64,000 nucleotides of DNA from NCBI RefSeq assembly GCF_003576645.1, contig NC_044924.1:26696654-26760653 (forward strand). Reading direction: 5' to 3'. The notes beneath the pieces are model-generated. The model was not told where the DNA came from, searched no databases, and was given only the letters and a program-made list of their open reading frames with translations. Position 1 is the stretch's first letter. Each line of letters opens with the position of its first letter. The DNA comes from Ipomoea triloba. Its lineage: Eukaryota > Streptophyta > Magnoliopsida > Solanales > Convolvulaceae. A program made the position numbers and the translations under genes. Shown here piece by piece: positions 1 through 10,940 of the stretch.

Positions 1-68
<68 letters not shown>
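1..68. other. Poly-G run, probable assembly artefact
   Basis: This is 68 bases of G with a single C at position 36. It ends abruptly in the middle of a LINE coding region, where a natural homopolymer of this kind is not expected. Poly-G of this sort is a known artefact of two-colour sequencing or of contig ends. Confidence 0.6.
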
Positions 69-69
<1 letters not shown>

Positions 70-1218
70 AACAGAATTAAAAAAATCCATACCATCATAA
101 TCAATATTACTAGCAGAGAAAATACCTTTAAAATAATCCAAAACAATGGGCGTTATACCATCCCCTTCAGTCTAAGACCCCTGACTATCTCTTAGCCTCA
201 AAATAGTATTCTTACGTTTACGGGCAAAGGCATACCTGTGATAAAAACGAGTGTTAACATCGGCACCACGGAGCCAGTGCTGCTTTGCCTTCTGTTTCCA
301 ATATGCATCCTCTTGTGCCTCCAAAACAGGTCAGATCATTGTGAGTGAACTCAACTAGAGTGTGAGGATCAGAACGACTACACTGCCTCATTTGTTCCCT
401 ATGGAGTTTATCAATGCGTTTCTTAAAATTGTGTACATGGTCACCTCCCCAACTAGAAAGTCTTACGCCACAATTCTGTAAATGACCCACTAGTCCATCC
501 ACATTTCCTTCACCCCAAGCACTCTTCACCACCTTACAGCATCCATCATCCAACAACTATGCTATCTCAAAACGAAAGCACCGGGCATGACCTCCTCTCG
601 GGTTCCTTGCTCCATAAATGTCAAGAAAAAGGGCGAAGTAATGTTAAACACCTTAGATTCTTCCAACACACAGCACCACTCCCCATTTGCTACCACCTTA
701 TCCAACCTCTCTTCCACCCAATCTTCTGTCCCTTTACCCATTTCCTAAGTAAATGGATACCAACAGAAGGAACTTACAACAAACCACAATCATCAAGAGC
801 CTCCCCAAAATCGCGAAGAAGACCTTTTGGGCGAATATTACGACCCCATTTTTCATGCTGAAAAAGTAGGTCATTAAAATCTCCAATGACCACCCAGGGA
901 AGCGAGGAACGAGCACTAAGACTATGTAGAAGATTTCAAGATTCCACACGCCTCCCTTTCTTAGGGAAGCCATAAAAACAGGTCATCCGCCACGGCTCAT
1001 AACCAGCAATATTCACAACAATGTCAACGTGATTTTTTCTCCACATAAAATAAACCACAAAAGCCAATCTTAATCCTCAACCGCTCAGCGTGATCTCTAC
1101 TAACCTTAGTTTCCATAAAAAAAACCAAATCAAGCTTCTTACATGACAGAAGGTCAACCACTTCTCGAACTGTGCGTGGATTGCCCAAGCCACGACAGTT
1201 CCAACTCAGGATACTCAT
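69..1218 (-). pseudogene. LINE ORF2, endonuclease part, frameshifted
   Basis: ORF2 begins at the ATG at 1218 with MSILSWNCRGLGNPRTVREV, the classic start of the plant LINE APE-type endonuclease. The motif METKV near 1105 carries the catalytic glutamate region. A second frame at about 895-841 reads WVVIGDFNDLL, another conserved endonuclease motif. Around 300-250 the linker reads YWKQKAKQHWLRGADVNTRF, which precedes the reverse transcriptase in plant LINEs. Frame changes near 1020 and 600 break the protein. The endonuclease would nick target DNA to prime reverse transcription. The coding sequence stops at the poly-G artefact, so the reverse transcriptase is absent here. Confidence 0.8.
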
Positions 1219-1311
1219 TAGGAAGAACGGGTCTGGAAATCTCCAGAACCCGCCATTCACAAGTTTTTTGAGCAACAATCATCAAGCACCATAGTTACAA
1301 CATTATGAACA

Positions 1312-2338
1312 TCATCGACAACTAGTGAGTCCCCTCTCCAGTACTGTAACTTCGTCTACCAATTTCCCTTCAAACAAATTAGAATGCCCAACTAATGAAA
1401 CAATAGGGACTACTGATTGGTCATGAATAAGAATTGAAATATTCGGCTGACCTGTAACAATGGAGGCAGCTTGAACTATGTTTGACATGTTACCATTGGT
1501 ATTCACTACATTAATAACAACATTTTGAGCAGCTCCTGGGCAGTCCACGTCTCCCTTTCTGCATCAATTTCAAGCGCCAGCCGACGGTGAGTTCCTTCTC
1601 GCACCTGCCCTCAACTAGGCACCGAACGGCTTCTCTACCTAAGGATTTTGTACATGTAGCATTAACACAAAAACGATCCCCATGCCTGATCACCTCGCAA
1701 AGAAAGCATAATGTAGGGAGTCGTTCATACCAAAACTCAATCGTAGCCCACTCGTTATGTTTTCCTTCAGTTTCATTCCCTTCTTCAAAGGTTTCCCGAT
1801 GTTTATCTAAACGCAAATTCTGAAGAAAGACCGTAGTGCACCGTCAAAGTTTCTTTCATCATGCTTGACTACAACACCCATCATCTTCCCAACAGCCTCC
1901 AGAACACCCTCCGAGCGAAAGCCAAACGGTAAACCATGAATTTGGACCCAAAAATCCGTCGTAGTAAGGGGGATCGATTCTGGATCCTCCCCGGGTAAAA
2001 TCTGACGAAGAAGCAATAAGTTTTGTTCATAAGTCCAAGGTCCATCATTAATCACCTGATTGACATTAAACTCGTGAAAAAAAATGAAAGAGATAGAGGC
2101 ATGGCCTCAGTTCACTTACATTCATTCCCATCGCTAGTCGCCACATCAAAGCAATGGTATCTTTGAAAAACTCGAACTTGACAGATTTCTCGGTGACAAG
2201 CCTGCCGACTACAAAGAATTCTTCCTGGTTGACAGATGGTTCATGATGGATATTCATAAACTGGTGAATATCATCATTGTCATCAAGATCAACCAGCATG
2301 AGATTACCGAGATCATGTAAAGTGTCCGACGATGCCAT
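1312..2338 (-). pseudogene. LINE ORF1 (DUF4283 and CCHC zinc knuckle), frameshifted
   Basis: ORF1 of plant L1 elements encodes a nucleic-acid-binding protein that packages the element RNA. It starts at the ATG at 2338 (MASSDTLHDLGNLMLVDL) and continues in a second frame from about 2055 (FWVQIHGLPFGFRSEGVLEA, the DUF4283 pattern). A third frame at 1816-1511 holds the zinc knuckle in RLPTLCFLCEVIRHGDRFC, spacing CX2CX4HX4C. The domain order is the family's usual one. At least two frameshifts, near 2060 and 1815, and a decayed tail make it non-functional as read. The family assignment is confident; the exact end is not. Confidence 0.8.
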
Positions 2339-2450
2339 GTAGAAGTCGACAAAAACGCAAGAAACAGACCAGCAGTCGAACCCTAAAAGACAGAAACCCT
2401 AGCACTCCGCAGACAGAGAGAGACAAGCTCGCGAATAAACGAGAGCTGGA

Positions 2451-3233
2451 TATAAATTTATTTGATAAACAATGTGTAATGGTGTGAGAAACAATTTTTT
2501 TTATATTTATAAGGGACTTTTAAGGTGACATAAAAAAGATACATTCGTAATTGAATAAATTTGGTAGATTCCTAGTTACCTAGAAAAAGAATCTTACCCC
2601 CTAGGTTGGATTTACTTTCCTTGATATCATAGAATGTAATTCATATTGACCCAAACTTTCCTAAGTCAAAGATTGCACTAAATGTGTGAATAATTTTCCC
2701 ACCTTTTAAATTCTTAGAAAAGTTCAAATTTTCCTCGCTACCAAACATCCTCTTAAACTCATGACTTTACAATAGTTATACTATGGACCAATTAAGGTGC
2801 ACCTTGCAAAGTGAAGCTAGATTGATCCAAAAGGTGTAACCTAGTGGTTACAAGTTTGTATTATTAGCCAACTTGACTAGAGTTACCCCGAAGCTTTGAA
2901 TTTTTGAACATGTGTAAGACATGTTATGAATATGTAAGAGAGTAAATGTAATAGTGTGTAATTTATGAAATTAAGTTTTTAGTTTATGAACATGTAACGG
3001 AAATTGGTCTATGTTTTATGTTTTATAATTTTTTAGTTTCACTTCGTTGTTTTCTATTTTTCTATTTAGAAAATTTGTTTACTAAAATTCATTTTTTTCA
3101 AATTTATTTTTTTCAGATTAATGTTATAAAATTAACACAAATTTAATTTTGAGTGATTTTTTAATCTTATATTGAAACTATTTTTTGGATATGTTTGGTT
3201 TAAAAGGAATAAATATAATTTTTATTTTTGAGT

Positions 3234-3290
<57 letters not shown>

Positions 3291-3308
3291 ATATATTCAT
3301 TTGAATGA

Positions 3309-3360
<52 letters not shown>

Positions 3361-3568
3361 TTACTTTGAAGTCTAATATATGTTAAATTTAATATCTAGT
3401 ATCTGGACCAAACATGTATTATGATATAACATAACTAAAAATATCCGAACCAGTAATCGATCTATTGAGTTCAATCAAAATCTAAAACACGTTGTAGAGT
3501 TCAAGTTTTAATTTTGATAATGTGAATAAAGTATAACTTTAAGTGTAAGCAAATAATTAAGTTATGTT
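2451..3568. other. AT-rich intergenic DNA with TA and TG microsatellites
   Basis: No coding potential is visible. It contains a (TA)n tract at about 3236-3288 and a compound (TG)n(TA)n tract at about 3308-3354. The rest is AT-rich unique-looking sequence. Confidence 0.6.
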
Positions 3569-3573
3569 TATAT

Positions 3574-4912
3574 TGTTAGACATGTATGCCCTAGGAGCCA
3601 ACATTTATTGTTTTTGGGCATTAATTTCTTATTAAATAAATACAATAAATAATTGTTTTTATTTATTTATTTTGGCTTAGCTAATATTTGATATTATTCC
3701 GTACAATCTTTTTAATTCTTCATTCTTAAAGAGTTAAGAATATGAGTGACGAAGAATTAATAAATGAAGTATTGTAAAAATGTTCCTAGTCATAGGAATT
3801 CTAATTGGGCATTAGAATTCCGATAAGACTAGCACATTGTCCTTCTTATGGTGAGTCTCATGCCATTCTGTATGAGATATAGAGAGGGGACATGTGGATG
3901 ATTGTTAGAGAACAAGTCATTGAACAATGACTGACTACAACGTACCGCATGGTGTTTACCTATGTGTCATCGGTATGTTGTATGTTACAAGTATGCAATA
4001 ATCCTTTGACTTGAGACGACATGGTTGTCTCGTACATATGGTGGACTAGTTTTTGCCAGTATGCGCCTTTTGTTCCTTATGGGACTATACGTGTACTTGG
4101 TGGCCTAGTTCAGTATTGTACGGAGACATGTGTGCGTTCAATAGAGGATCCACCGCCTTGAGGTAACAAGGATGTTCCAGTCTATTCAATAATCATACAA
4201 CGAGAATCTCTGGCCAGAGTATAATGAAGTTGGACTTCAGGTTAAGAATATTGAATAGACATATTGACCGGGTTTATGGGTTTGACTAAGTTTGACCATG
4301 ACCTTTACCTGGTTCGGAACAAGTGTTGTGTGAAAGGAATGTTGCATGATATTTGTAACAGAAAGGTTCATTATAATATATTAAAATATATTCATTGTCA
4401 ACTAGGTAGTCATGACATACTGCTAGGTGTCACTCATGACTTACGAGTTATTTAATAATGAGTTATTAAATATTACTCGTTGCTAGTTTGACTATGAACC
4501 TAGAAAGTCACACCTTAATGGTTCGTGGTAATGCTGAGAACTTTAAAAGAAATCGATAAAGAGTTGTCGATGTTGAATTAATACATTAATAATTAATTAA
4601 TGGATTAATTCAATATTGGGTAGTTTTGGGCTTTTAAAGGCTAGCACCTTTGGGCCCAAACCAGGCTATATATATAGCCTTGCCCTATTTCTTAAGTGGG
4701 TGAAAAAATAATACAGAGATTAGTCTGAAAAGAGTTTCACGTAAAATCTCTGGAGTTCTCGCGTGCCCGACCGGTGGACTGACTAGAGGATTGGACGGTT
4801 TTGATTCTGCCAAAGCACGCTTCAAGGGTAAACCTTTCTAACTCCCTCGTTTACATAGAATCATAGAAAATGCGATTTGATGCTTCCGCTGCGACTGTAT
4901 ATTTTTCTAACA
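3574..4912 (+). mobile_element. Solo LTR with 5-bp target duplication
   Basis: The 1339 bp unit starts TGTTAGA and ends TCTAACA, a 7-bp inverted terminus with the TG...CA rule of LTRs. It is flanked by TATAT on both sides (3569-3573 and 4913-4917), a 5-bp target-site duplication. There is no internal retroviral coding region, primer site or second LTR, so this is a solo LTR left by LTR-LTR recombination. A TATA-like GGCTATATATATAGCC near 4664-4679 fits the LTR promoter. Orientation is inferred from that box. The superfamily cannot be told from an LTR alone. Confidence 0.85.
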
Positions 4913-4917
4913 TATAT

Positions 4918-5280
4918 AAATAATCCGAGTAAAAAAGATAGAAGATGGTGATAAGATGATGAATGTAATCATAGTAATAGATAAATATGTAAGTAGATAT
5001 TGTGAGAATATGGTTATAGACTTATAGTGATATATAGCCAAATAAATTATAGGTGATTCTGTTTTTCATTTAGAAAATAATTTTTTACAATTTTTCTAGA
5101 AAACTGGAAAATTGTTTCCAAATTTCAAAATGGAAAACTATGCTAGTAAATATGATTTTTGTTTTCTATCCTCTAATTCTCCAGTTAGTAAACAGACGCA
5201 TAGTGTATAGTTTATGAGCATTAAGTTAAGCTTTGAGTTTTTGAAAGTATAAATGAAAAAAAAGGAAAGAAATTTTGATA
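4918..5280. other. AT-rich intergenic DNA
   Basis: I see no gene, element boundary or tandem repeat here beyond short AT-rich runs. Confidence 0.5.
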
Positions 5281-5670
5281 AAACGATATCATTTTGGACA
5301 AAATGGACCCTAGTCCACGATATAATTTGCAATGACTTTACTAACATTATCATATTTTGTTCGTTGTTATAAGTTTTGTTAAATTACTGATCGTGCCATA
5401 TTTAGCATGGTCCAAACCCAAGTCTAATCAATCATTATACCAAGGACCATGGTTCACCACTCCACCTTGTAATAAGATCAACCATTGAAATAAAATTCAT
5501 TTTTAATATATTGAATGTTTATTTTTTAAAATGTTTATTTTTTAATATATTGAACATTCATTATTTAGTATACTACTAAATAATAAACATTCAATACACA
5601 AAAGTAAATTTTCAATATATTAAAAATAAACATTTATCTATATTATCATATTGACCATGGGTTCATAATA
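5281..5670. repeat. Fragments of GTGGACC repeat family
   Basis: At 5306-5333 the sequence GGACCCTAGTCCACGATATA matches the outer end of the GTGGACC Mutator-like family. A degenerate AAAACGATATCATTTT lies just upstream, as in better copies. Near 5439 and 5655 the motifs GGACCATGGTTCACC and GACCATGGGTTCAT flank an AT-rich core with TGAATGTTTATTTTTTAA-type repeats. Boundaries are unclear. Confidence 0.4.
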
Positions 5671-5766
5671 TATTTGGAGTCTAATAAAGCCTATTGGAGG
5701 AGCAATTATAATATAAGGAGGAGGCCCAAATGTTATTCCACGAAGATCTTTGCAAGACATGATTCC

Positions 5767-5908
5767 TTTTTTTTTTTTTTTTGAATACTACTAACTCTAG
5801 TACAATGCAATATCTGTTCATAACTACTTTCTCAACCCATTGAAGCACAGGAGTCAGACCTCCCGTATAAAGGGAAGGATTTGATGCCACTGGACTACAA
5901 GGTCCTTG
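5767..5908 (-). mobile_element. tRNA-derived SINE with 17-bp target duplication
   Basis: On the minus strand the unit starts CCAAGGACCTTGTAGTCCAG and ends in a 16-base poly-A (poly-T at 5767-5782). An A-box-like TAGTCCAGTGG and a B-box-like GGTCTGACTCC sit about 30 bp apart, as in RNA polymerase III promoters of SINEs. The duplication GCAAGACATGATTCCTT occurs at 5752-5768 and 5909-5925. No protein is encoded; such elements move using LINE machinery. Confidence 0.85.
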
Positions 5909-5939
5909 GCAAGACATGATTCCTTAGATTATCTAATAT

Positions 5940-6300
5940 TTGTTATCCTATGTTATTCCACGCGGTCCATCATTAATCACCCAAACAGTCTCCTTAGGCC
6001 CAAACGTTATTCCACGTGGTCCAAAACGACATCGTTGAATTTTATGAGTTAGAATAATTTACATTATGCGCTAGCATAATGAAATGTTTGGAGTAAGATA
6101 ATATACATTATGTATTAGAATTATGTACTTTATGTGTTGGAATAATGTACATTATGAGTTAGAATAATGCATGAAACTTCTGGGTAAAATAATGTACATT
6201 ATGTGTTAGAATAGTATACTTTATGTGTTAGAATAATGTATATTAAGAGTTATAAAAATGTATATTGGACCGTGGTCTACATAGCTGTGTAGACCGTGCT
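5940..6300. mobile_element. Probable GTGGACC-family element with short internal repeats
   Basis: The left part has CCACGTGGTCCAAAACGACA near 6013 and the right part has GGACCGTGGTCTAC near 6268. Between them a unit close to AATGTACATTATGTGTTAGA recurs about seven times (6040-6250). End motifs plus an ACGT-centred palindrome near the end match the better-defined copies at 9191 and 16039. I could not find a clean target duplication. Confidence 0.5.
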
Positions 6301-6970
6301 ATTAGATATATTCTCTTTCCCATAAGGGATGGGATTAGGTTTCACAAATATTGATGGTCTAGACAAGATGTAGCATTCAAAATACAATCTAAAGCTATCC
6401 TTATTCCTGTAAATATCTCTCACTTTCTAAAATGGGTCCCACATAATATTATATTATAAATATAATAAGATAATATTAAAAGAAATAATAAAAATGAAAA
6501 AATCAAAAGGTGCGTTGCGGTAGTCTTTTTCGGCAGCTTTTACAGCTTTGTCATAAAAGTTTGTGTTCTTCCACTCATTTAGCCCATTATCTCTCCGTTT
6601 ACTAATTTAGTCAATTCTATCTCCTCTTATAATACACTTCGCATTAAATAATAATAAAAAAAAAATCTCTCTCTTGCCACATAGATAAGAAAGCGGTACA
6701 TTGACTGGGATGATGTTAGTCTAATAAGAGATCCCTAGTCCACTTCACCTTTGTGACCAGTTGCCGGCTCTAATCAGAATTAGTTGTATATATAAGATGG
6801 TGGAGTTTTCCATGACACTGCAAAAAGAATGTGCATATATAATTTTTCACTTTAAGATTTGCACGTAAAAACCCTTGTATTCTCTATTTATTCCCATGCT
6901 TTATTCCATATATCACTATCATAATCAATATCTCATAGCAATAATATTTACTAGAACTCTTGGTACTACG
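6301..6970. other. Intergenic DNA, no feature recognised
   Basis: AT-rich sequence with no long ORF, no tandem repeat and no recognisable transposon end. Confidence 0.5.
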
Positions 6971-7086
6971 ACAATAACTTGTGTAAAACCGTCTTACGAA
7001 TTTTTGTTCGTAAGACGTGTTGGATCAAGATAAAATGTAATACTTATACTAGCAAATGCGGACAATACTAAATCAGGAATAAAATG
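6971..7086 (+). mobile_element. Half of a foldback MITE (left arm)
   Basis: AACTTGTGTAAAACCGTCTT followed by an AATGTAATACTTATA-rich arm matches the left arm of the complete element at 7553-7999. It stops exactly where a CACTA terminus begins at 7087, so it was probably split by that insertion. A matching right arm lies at about 8430-8650. Confidence 0.6.
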
Positions 7087-7480
7087 CACTACAAAAAAAC
7101 GCGAAAATAACGACGGAAAATTCCGTCGTTAGAAAGGGAAAAATCCGTCGCTATTCATTTTAGCGACGGAATCTGTCCATAGCTAAAAGTGGCGTCGCTA
7201 AAAAGCTGCGACGCATTCGAAATCCGTCGCTAAATTTAGCAACGAATATATCCGTTGCTAAGATAAAAAAATCCGTCGCTATTTTGATTCTCACGACGAT
7301 TTAAAAGGACAAAATTTGCAAGGGAATAGCGACGGAATATTCAGTCGCTAAATATAACGACAGATATATCCGTCGCTACTTTGTTGTCATTTTTTTTATT
7401 ATTAGAAAAAATTTAGCTACAGATTTGCTACGATTTTTGTCCATCATTAAATTTTTTATTTTTATTTTTTTTTTAAAAAA
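7087..7480 (+). mobile_element. CACTA (En/Spm) transposon end with subterminal repeats
   Basis: The segment starts CACTACAAAAAAACGCG, the terminal inverted repeat type of CACTA elements. It is followed by at least eight copies in both orientations of TCCGTCGCTA / TAGCGACGGA. These dense subterminal repeats are typical transposase-binding sites in this superfamily. No matching TAGTG end was found nearby, so the copy is a fragment or is internally rearranged. Confidence 0.75.
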
Positions 7481-7552
7481 TTGCTCACTAATTAATATCT
7501 CATAAATTTATTAAACCTATAATATAGTACTTCAATAATATAATTATAAAAT

Positions 7553-7999
7553 GGCAAAAACTTGTGTGAGACCGTCTCACCATGAGACGGGTCGGGTCGG
7601 GTCAAGATGCAAATGTAACACTTATATGCACAAATGTCATACTTATATGCTCAAATGTAATACTAATCAGGAATAAAATTTTTGTTACTTGGGTAAATGT
7701 AATACTTTTAAGGCAAAATACAATACTTTTACATTTCGATTTAAAAGTATTACATTTGTTCTCAAAAGTATTATATTTGCCCTTATAAGTAGGGGGCACT
7801 TGTCAACATTACTTATTATGAAAAATGTATTACTTTTTCTCTTATAAGTAACAAAAATTGTATTATTGATTAGTGTTATATTTGAGCATATAAGTATGAC
7901 ATTTGCACATATAAGTATGACATTTGCATGGTGTTTTGACCCGACCCAACCCGTCTCACGAACAAGGATCCGTGAGACGGTCTCACCCAAGTGTGACCC
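7553..7999. mobile_element. Mutator-like foldback MITE with 9-bp target duplication
   Basis: The two halves are imperfect inverted copies of each other over about 200 bp. Both ends carry GTGAGACCGTCTCAC, and the arms carry repeated AATGTAATACTTATA-like units. TTATAAAAT flanks both sides (7544-7552 and 8000-8008). A 9-bp duplication and long inverted ends point to a Mutator-type mover. There is no coding capacity. Confidence 0.85.
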
Positions 8000-8169
8000 T
8001 TATAAAATATATTATATTATAAAAATGCTCAATAGCATAACAAAAGTATTGTTATGGATAGATACAACAATGAAAATTTTTAAACATAAATGCCACTAAA
8101 CGGGAATTAAATTACATAAATCATTTACAAGAGCAAGAAAGTTGCCCTATCTAAACAACAGTAATACAC

Positions 8170-8281
8170 TATTGTTAGCTTTCCGATTTGATTTTTTCCA
8201 ATAGTTTCAAACCGAGCAGCAATCGATCATAATCCTTCTGAGTTTCTTTTAGTTGCTTCCGAACGAGAACCCAGCTGCCAT
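8170..8281 (-). pseudogene. Possible terminal exon of an unidentified ORF
   Basis: On the minus strand, from an AG acceptor at about 8276, a 34-codon open stretch ends at a TAA. It includes WVLVRKQLKETQKDYDRLL, a charged, coiled-coil-like helix. It lies between the CACTA end and a MITE half, so it could be a leftover of the CACTA element's coding region, or coincidence. I do not recognise the family. Confidence 0.25.
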
Positions 8282-8429
8282 AATTAATCTCATCATTGTC
8301 ATCATTCAATAATCATCAAGGTCATAATAACATTATAGTATATATATTATTATTAACACTAAAAAAAAAACAATAGACTACTAATGATCTTAATAATTCA
8401 TAAATAACCAGCCTCTAACCACCATTGTT

Positions 8430-8650
8430 ACTTATAAAGAAAAATATAATACTTATGATGAAAAATGTAATACTTTTACATCAAAATATAAAAGTATTAC
8501 ATTTGTCTGGCCTCTAAAGTATTACATTTTATCTTATAAGTAACAAACATTTTATTCCTAATTAGTTTTATATTTTTCAGTATAAATATTACATTTGTAC
8601 ATTGATTCAACTCGACCCGACTCCGTCCCACATAAGTGTGACGATCCATT
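8430..8650 (-). mobile_element. Half of a foldback MITE (right arm)
   Basis: It has the AAAGTATTACATTTTATCTT units and the ending CCCACATAAGTGTGAC. These match the right arm of the element at 7553-7999. Together with 6971-7086 it may be the other end of one interrupted copy. Confidence 0.55.
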
Positions 8651-9120
8651 GTTGTAAGATCCTCTATATTCAAAGCTAGTTTTCCAATTAATCCTATTGT
8701 TGGAAAGCTAAGTTCAATTAAATACAATCTTATAATCACAATTTTAACCTATTGTTCTTACTAAAAAACATTTATAAACAATATAATGTTGTTTAACAAT
8801 TTTAACAACAATTTGATAAATATTTTTTGGGTGAAAAATTAACAATTTTCTTATATTATGTTGTTTGTGGTCAAATTAAAGTTTAAATTAAATGTAATAA
8901 TACTATAATTATTGCATGACTAAAAGTAATTAAGAAAAAAGATTGAGATAATTAAATGTCAAATAAACCCTCCAAATAGTCAGAATAGTATAATTGAACT
9001 CTTTACCTAAAGAAAAGAAAAAAAACAACAGCAACACTTAGATGCCAAAAGTAAACAAAAAAAAGTGTAATTAACTCATTTACTTGGTTAACAATAGGTA
9101 AAAGCTAAGTTTGTGATAAA
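8651..9120. other. AT-rich intergenic DNA
   Basis: No gene, repeat array or element end could be supported. Confidence 0.5.
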
Positions 9121-9190
9121 TTAATGCTAGGTTCCTAAGTTAGATTTCATATATATTTTTAAAGAGTTGATGCCGATTTGACATTTGATG

Positions 9191-10524
9191 CACTTGTTAT
9201 ACCGTGGACCATGTTCATGGCCGATACTATAGTTGTGCTGAACTAATACTGCAGTTGTACGTGTTGAAAGTGAACTGTAGTTGGGAGGAACAGAGACCGT
9301 TTCATCCGTCTGGAACTGCAGTTGTGTTGAACTGATACTGCAGTCAGGACCGGCCCTGGGCATGTTTGCCCAGGGCCATTGCGCAGGGCCCCCAATTTTT
9401 GGGGGCCCCATAAGCCATAATACACCATATGTGTATATACTATACAACAGGCAGTAGCCTGCTGTATAGTATATATACATATAACTATTTTTTTTTCTTG
9501 TTTTGTTTTGTTTTGTTTTGTTTGTTTTTTTTTTTTTTTTTTTTTTTTACAATTTTTAGCCCCAAAATTTTTTTTTTGAAAAAATTATATACATATATAA
9601 TATGAGATTATTATGGGTAAATTATTGTATTGACCATGAATATAATGTACATTTTTAATATACTAAAAGTACATTATTTGTATAGTGAATGTACATTGTT
9701 TGAAAGTATATAAAATAATATACTTTTAGTATTTAAATAATGTACTTTACGTGCATAAATAATGTACTTTCACCATCAGACATCTAGTAATTATAAATTA
9801 AAACTTATTAACTTAATTGTATATTGTTTAATTTATTTCACAATTATTATTTATTAGTATGGCTTATTGGCTTAATAATTTTAAATATTGAATAATATAT
9901 TCAAGAGTTTGTTTTTTGATAAATTATTTATTGATAGAGATTCTAAATAATTTTTTTCTAGAATTTTGTAATTATGTTTTCTAAAAAAATATTCATCTGT
10001 GTTTGAGAAGCATTAAAAGAAAAGAATAATTGAGCAACTAACTCAATCACAAAAGGGAGCTCTGGAAAAAATTCATTACAAAAAGATATCAAATAGATGA
10101 GCAAAAGGTTGATGCTAATGAAAATTTGTTTGATGCTAATAATTAATCTTCATAAAAAAGATCAAGGTGATTGTGAGGCTTGAAAAAATTTAAATGATAG
10201 TGTGCACAACAATGATAAGTATCACTGTGATGATGAAAATGATATAGGAATGTTGATGGTTGTTTAGATGATGTTAGTTACAATGATAAACCGAATGATT
10301 CGTTTTTATTTGACATATATGATCTAAGAAATTAAGATGTCATTGATTCTAGATTAATAAGTATTTCTGTGAAAAGGGGCCCAGATTCAAATATCGCACA
10401 GGGTCTCTATTTTTATTGGGACGGCCCTGACTGCAGTTGCGTGAAACAGATACCGTTTCATCCGTCTGTTTTCATTAATCAAAACGACGTCGTTTTGATG
10501 CCGGGGTCCACAGTATAATTTGCG
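9191..10524. mobile_element. GTGGACC-ended Mutator-like element, interrupted by a hAT
   Basis: The left end CACTTGTTATACCGTGGACC and the reverse complement of the right end, GCGCAAATTATACTGTGGAC, form imperfect inverted termini. The 9-bp CATTTGATG flanks both sides (9182-9190 and 10525-10533), as for Mutator-like transposons. Inside are ACTGCAGTTGTGTTGAACTG-type repeats and a perfect 16-bp palindrome AAAACGACGTCGTTTT at 10481-10496. There is no coding capacity. A hAT of 1085 bp (9345-10429) splits it. Confidence 0.75.
9345..10429 (+). mobile_element. Non-autonomous hAT element with 8-bp target duplication
   Basis: It starts CAGGACCGGCCC and ends GGGACGGCCCTG, 12-bp inverted termini of the hAT type, with ACTGCAGT on both sides (9337-9344 and 10430-10437). 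Close to the right end a decayed coding scrap (about 10299-10382) reads FDIYDLRN, stop, DVIDSRLISISVKRGP. This resembles the start of the TTF-type zinc-finger region of plant hAT transposases. The rest of the transposase is missing, so the element is an internal-deletion derivative. A palindromic stretch at 9421-9475 (AGGCAGTAGCCTGCTGTATA) and a poly-T run lie in the left part. Confidence 0.88.
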
Positions 10525-10940
10525 CATTTGATGTGATTTTAATTTTTCTAACTAGGATTTTAAAATATATTTTATAAAATTCTAAAATTGTCGATCGGAG
10601 ACAACCGCCTTTGGCCGGTGGCTATCTTTCTTTATGTCCCAAAATTGGGATGAAGGTCATACTATTAGATCTTAGACAAAGGTAGTCACCCTTCATCCCA
10701 TATCATTTTGTCTCTCACCCGACTAAAAACACACGCATGGGATAGCCATGGATGAATGTAGCTAGGCATGACTACCTTCAGAATTCTTTTACAATTTTTT
10801 TTTGGATCTTATAATATTTTTTAAAATTTTTTAAACAAACACCACATCAAATGTCAAATTAATGTCATATATTAAAAATACACGTGTAATTCAATATAAA
10901 ATTAATTTACCACCAACTTAGTTTTACTTCTTGTTAATAT

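Larger units (their letters stand above)
69..2450 (-). mobile_element. L1-type LINE retrotransposon, 5' half, decayed
   Basis: Read on the minus strand this is a plant L1-type non-LTR retrotransposon. It has a short leader (about 2450-2339), ORF1 (2338 to about 1310) and the start of ORF2 (1218 down to 69). ORF2 carries the endonuclease region and the linker before the reverse transcriptase. The reverse transcriptase itself would lie beyond the poly-G run and is not in the window. Several frameshifts split both ORFs, so the copy is dead or poorly sequenced. The 3' tail and target-site duplication are not visible. Confidence 0.85.
9120..10940. mobile_element. Probable outer foldback element hosting nested insertions
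   Basis: TTGACATTTGATG near 9179 reappears inverted as CATCAAATGTCAA near 10843, with further AT-rich inverted similarity on both sides. The inner GTGGACC element (9191-10524) sits in the left arm. Ends and target duplication of this outer unit are not resolved. Confidence 0.35.
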
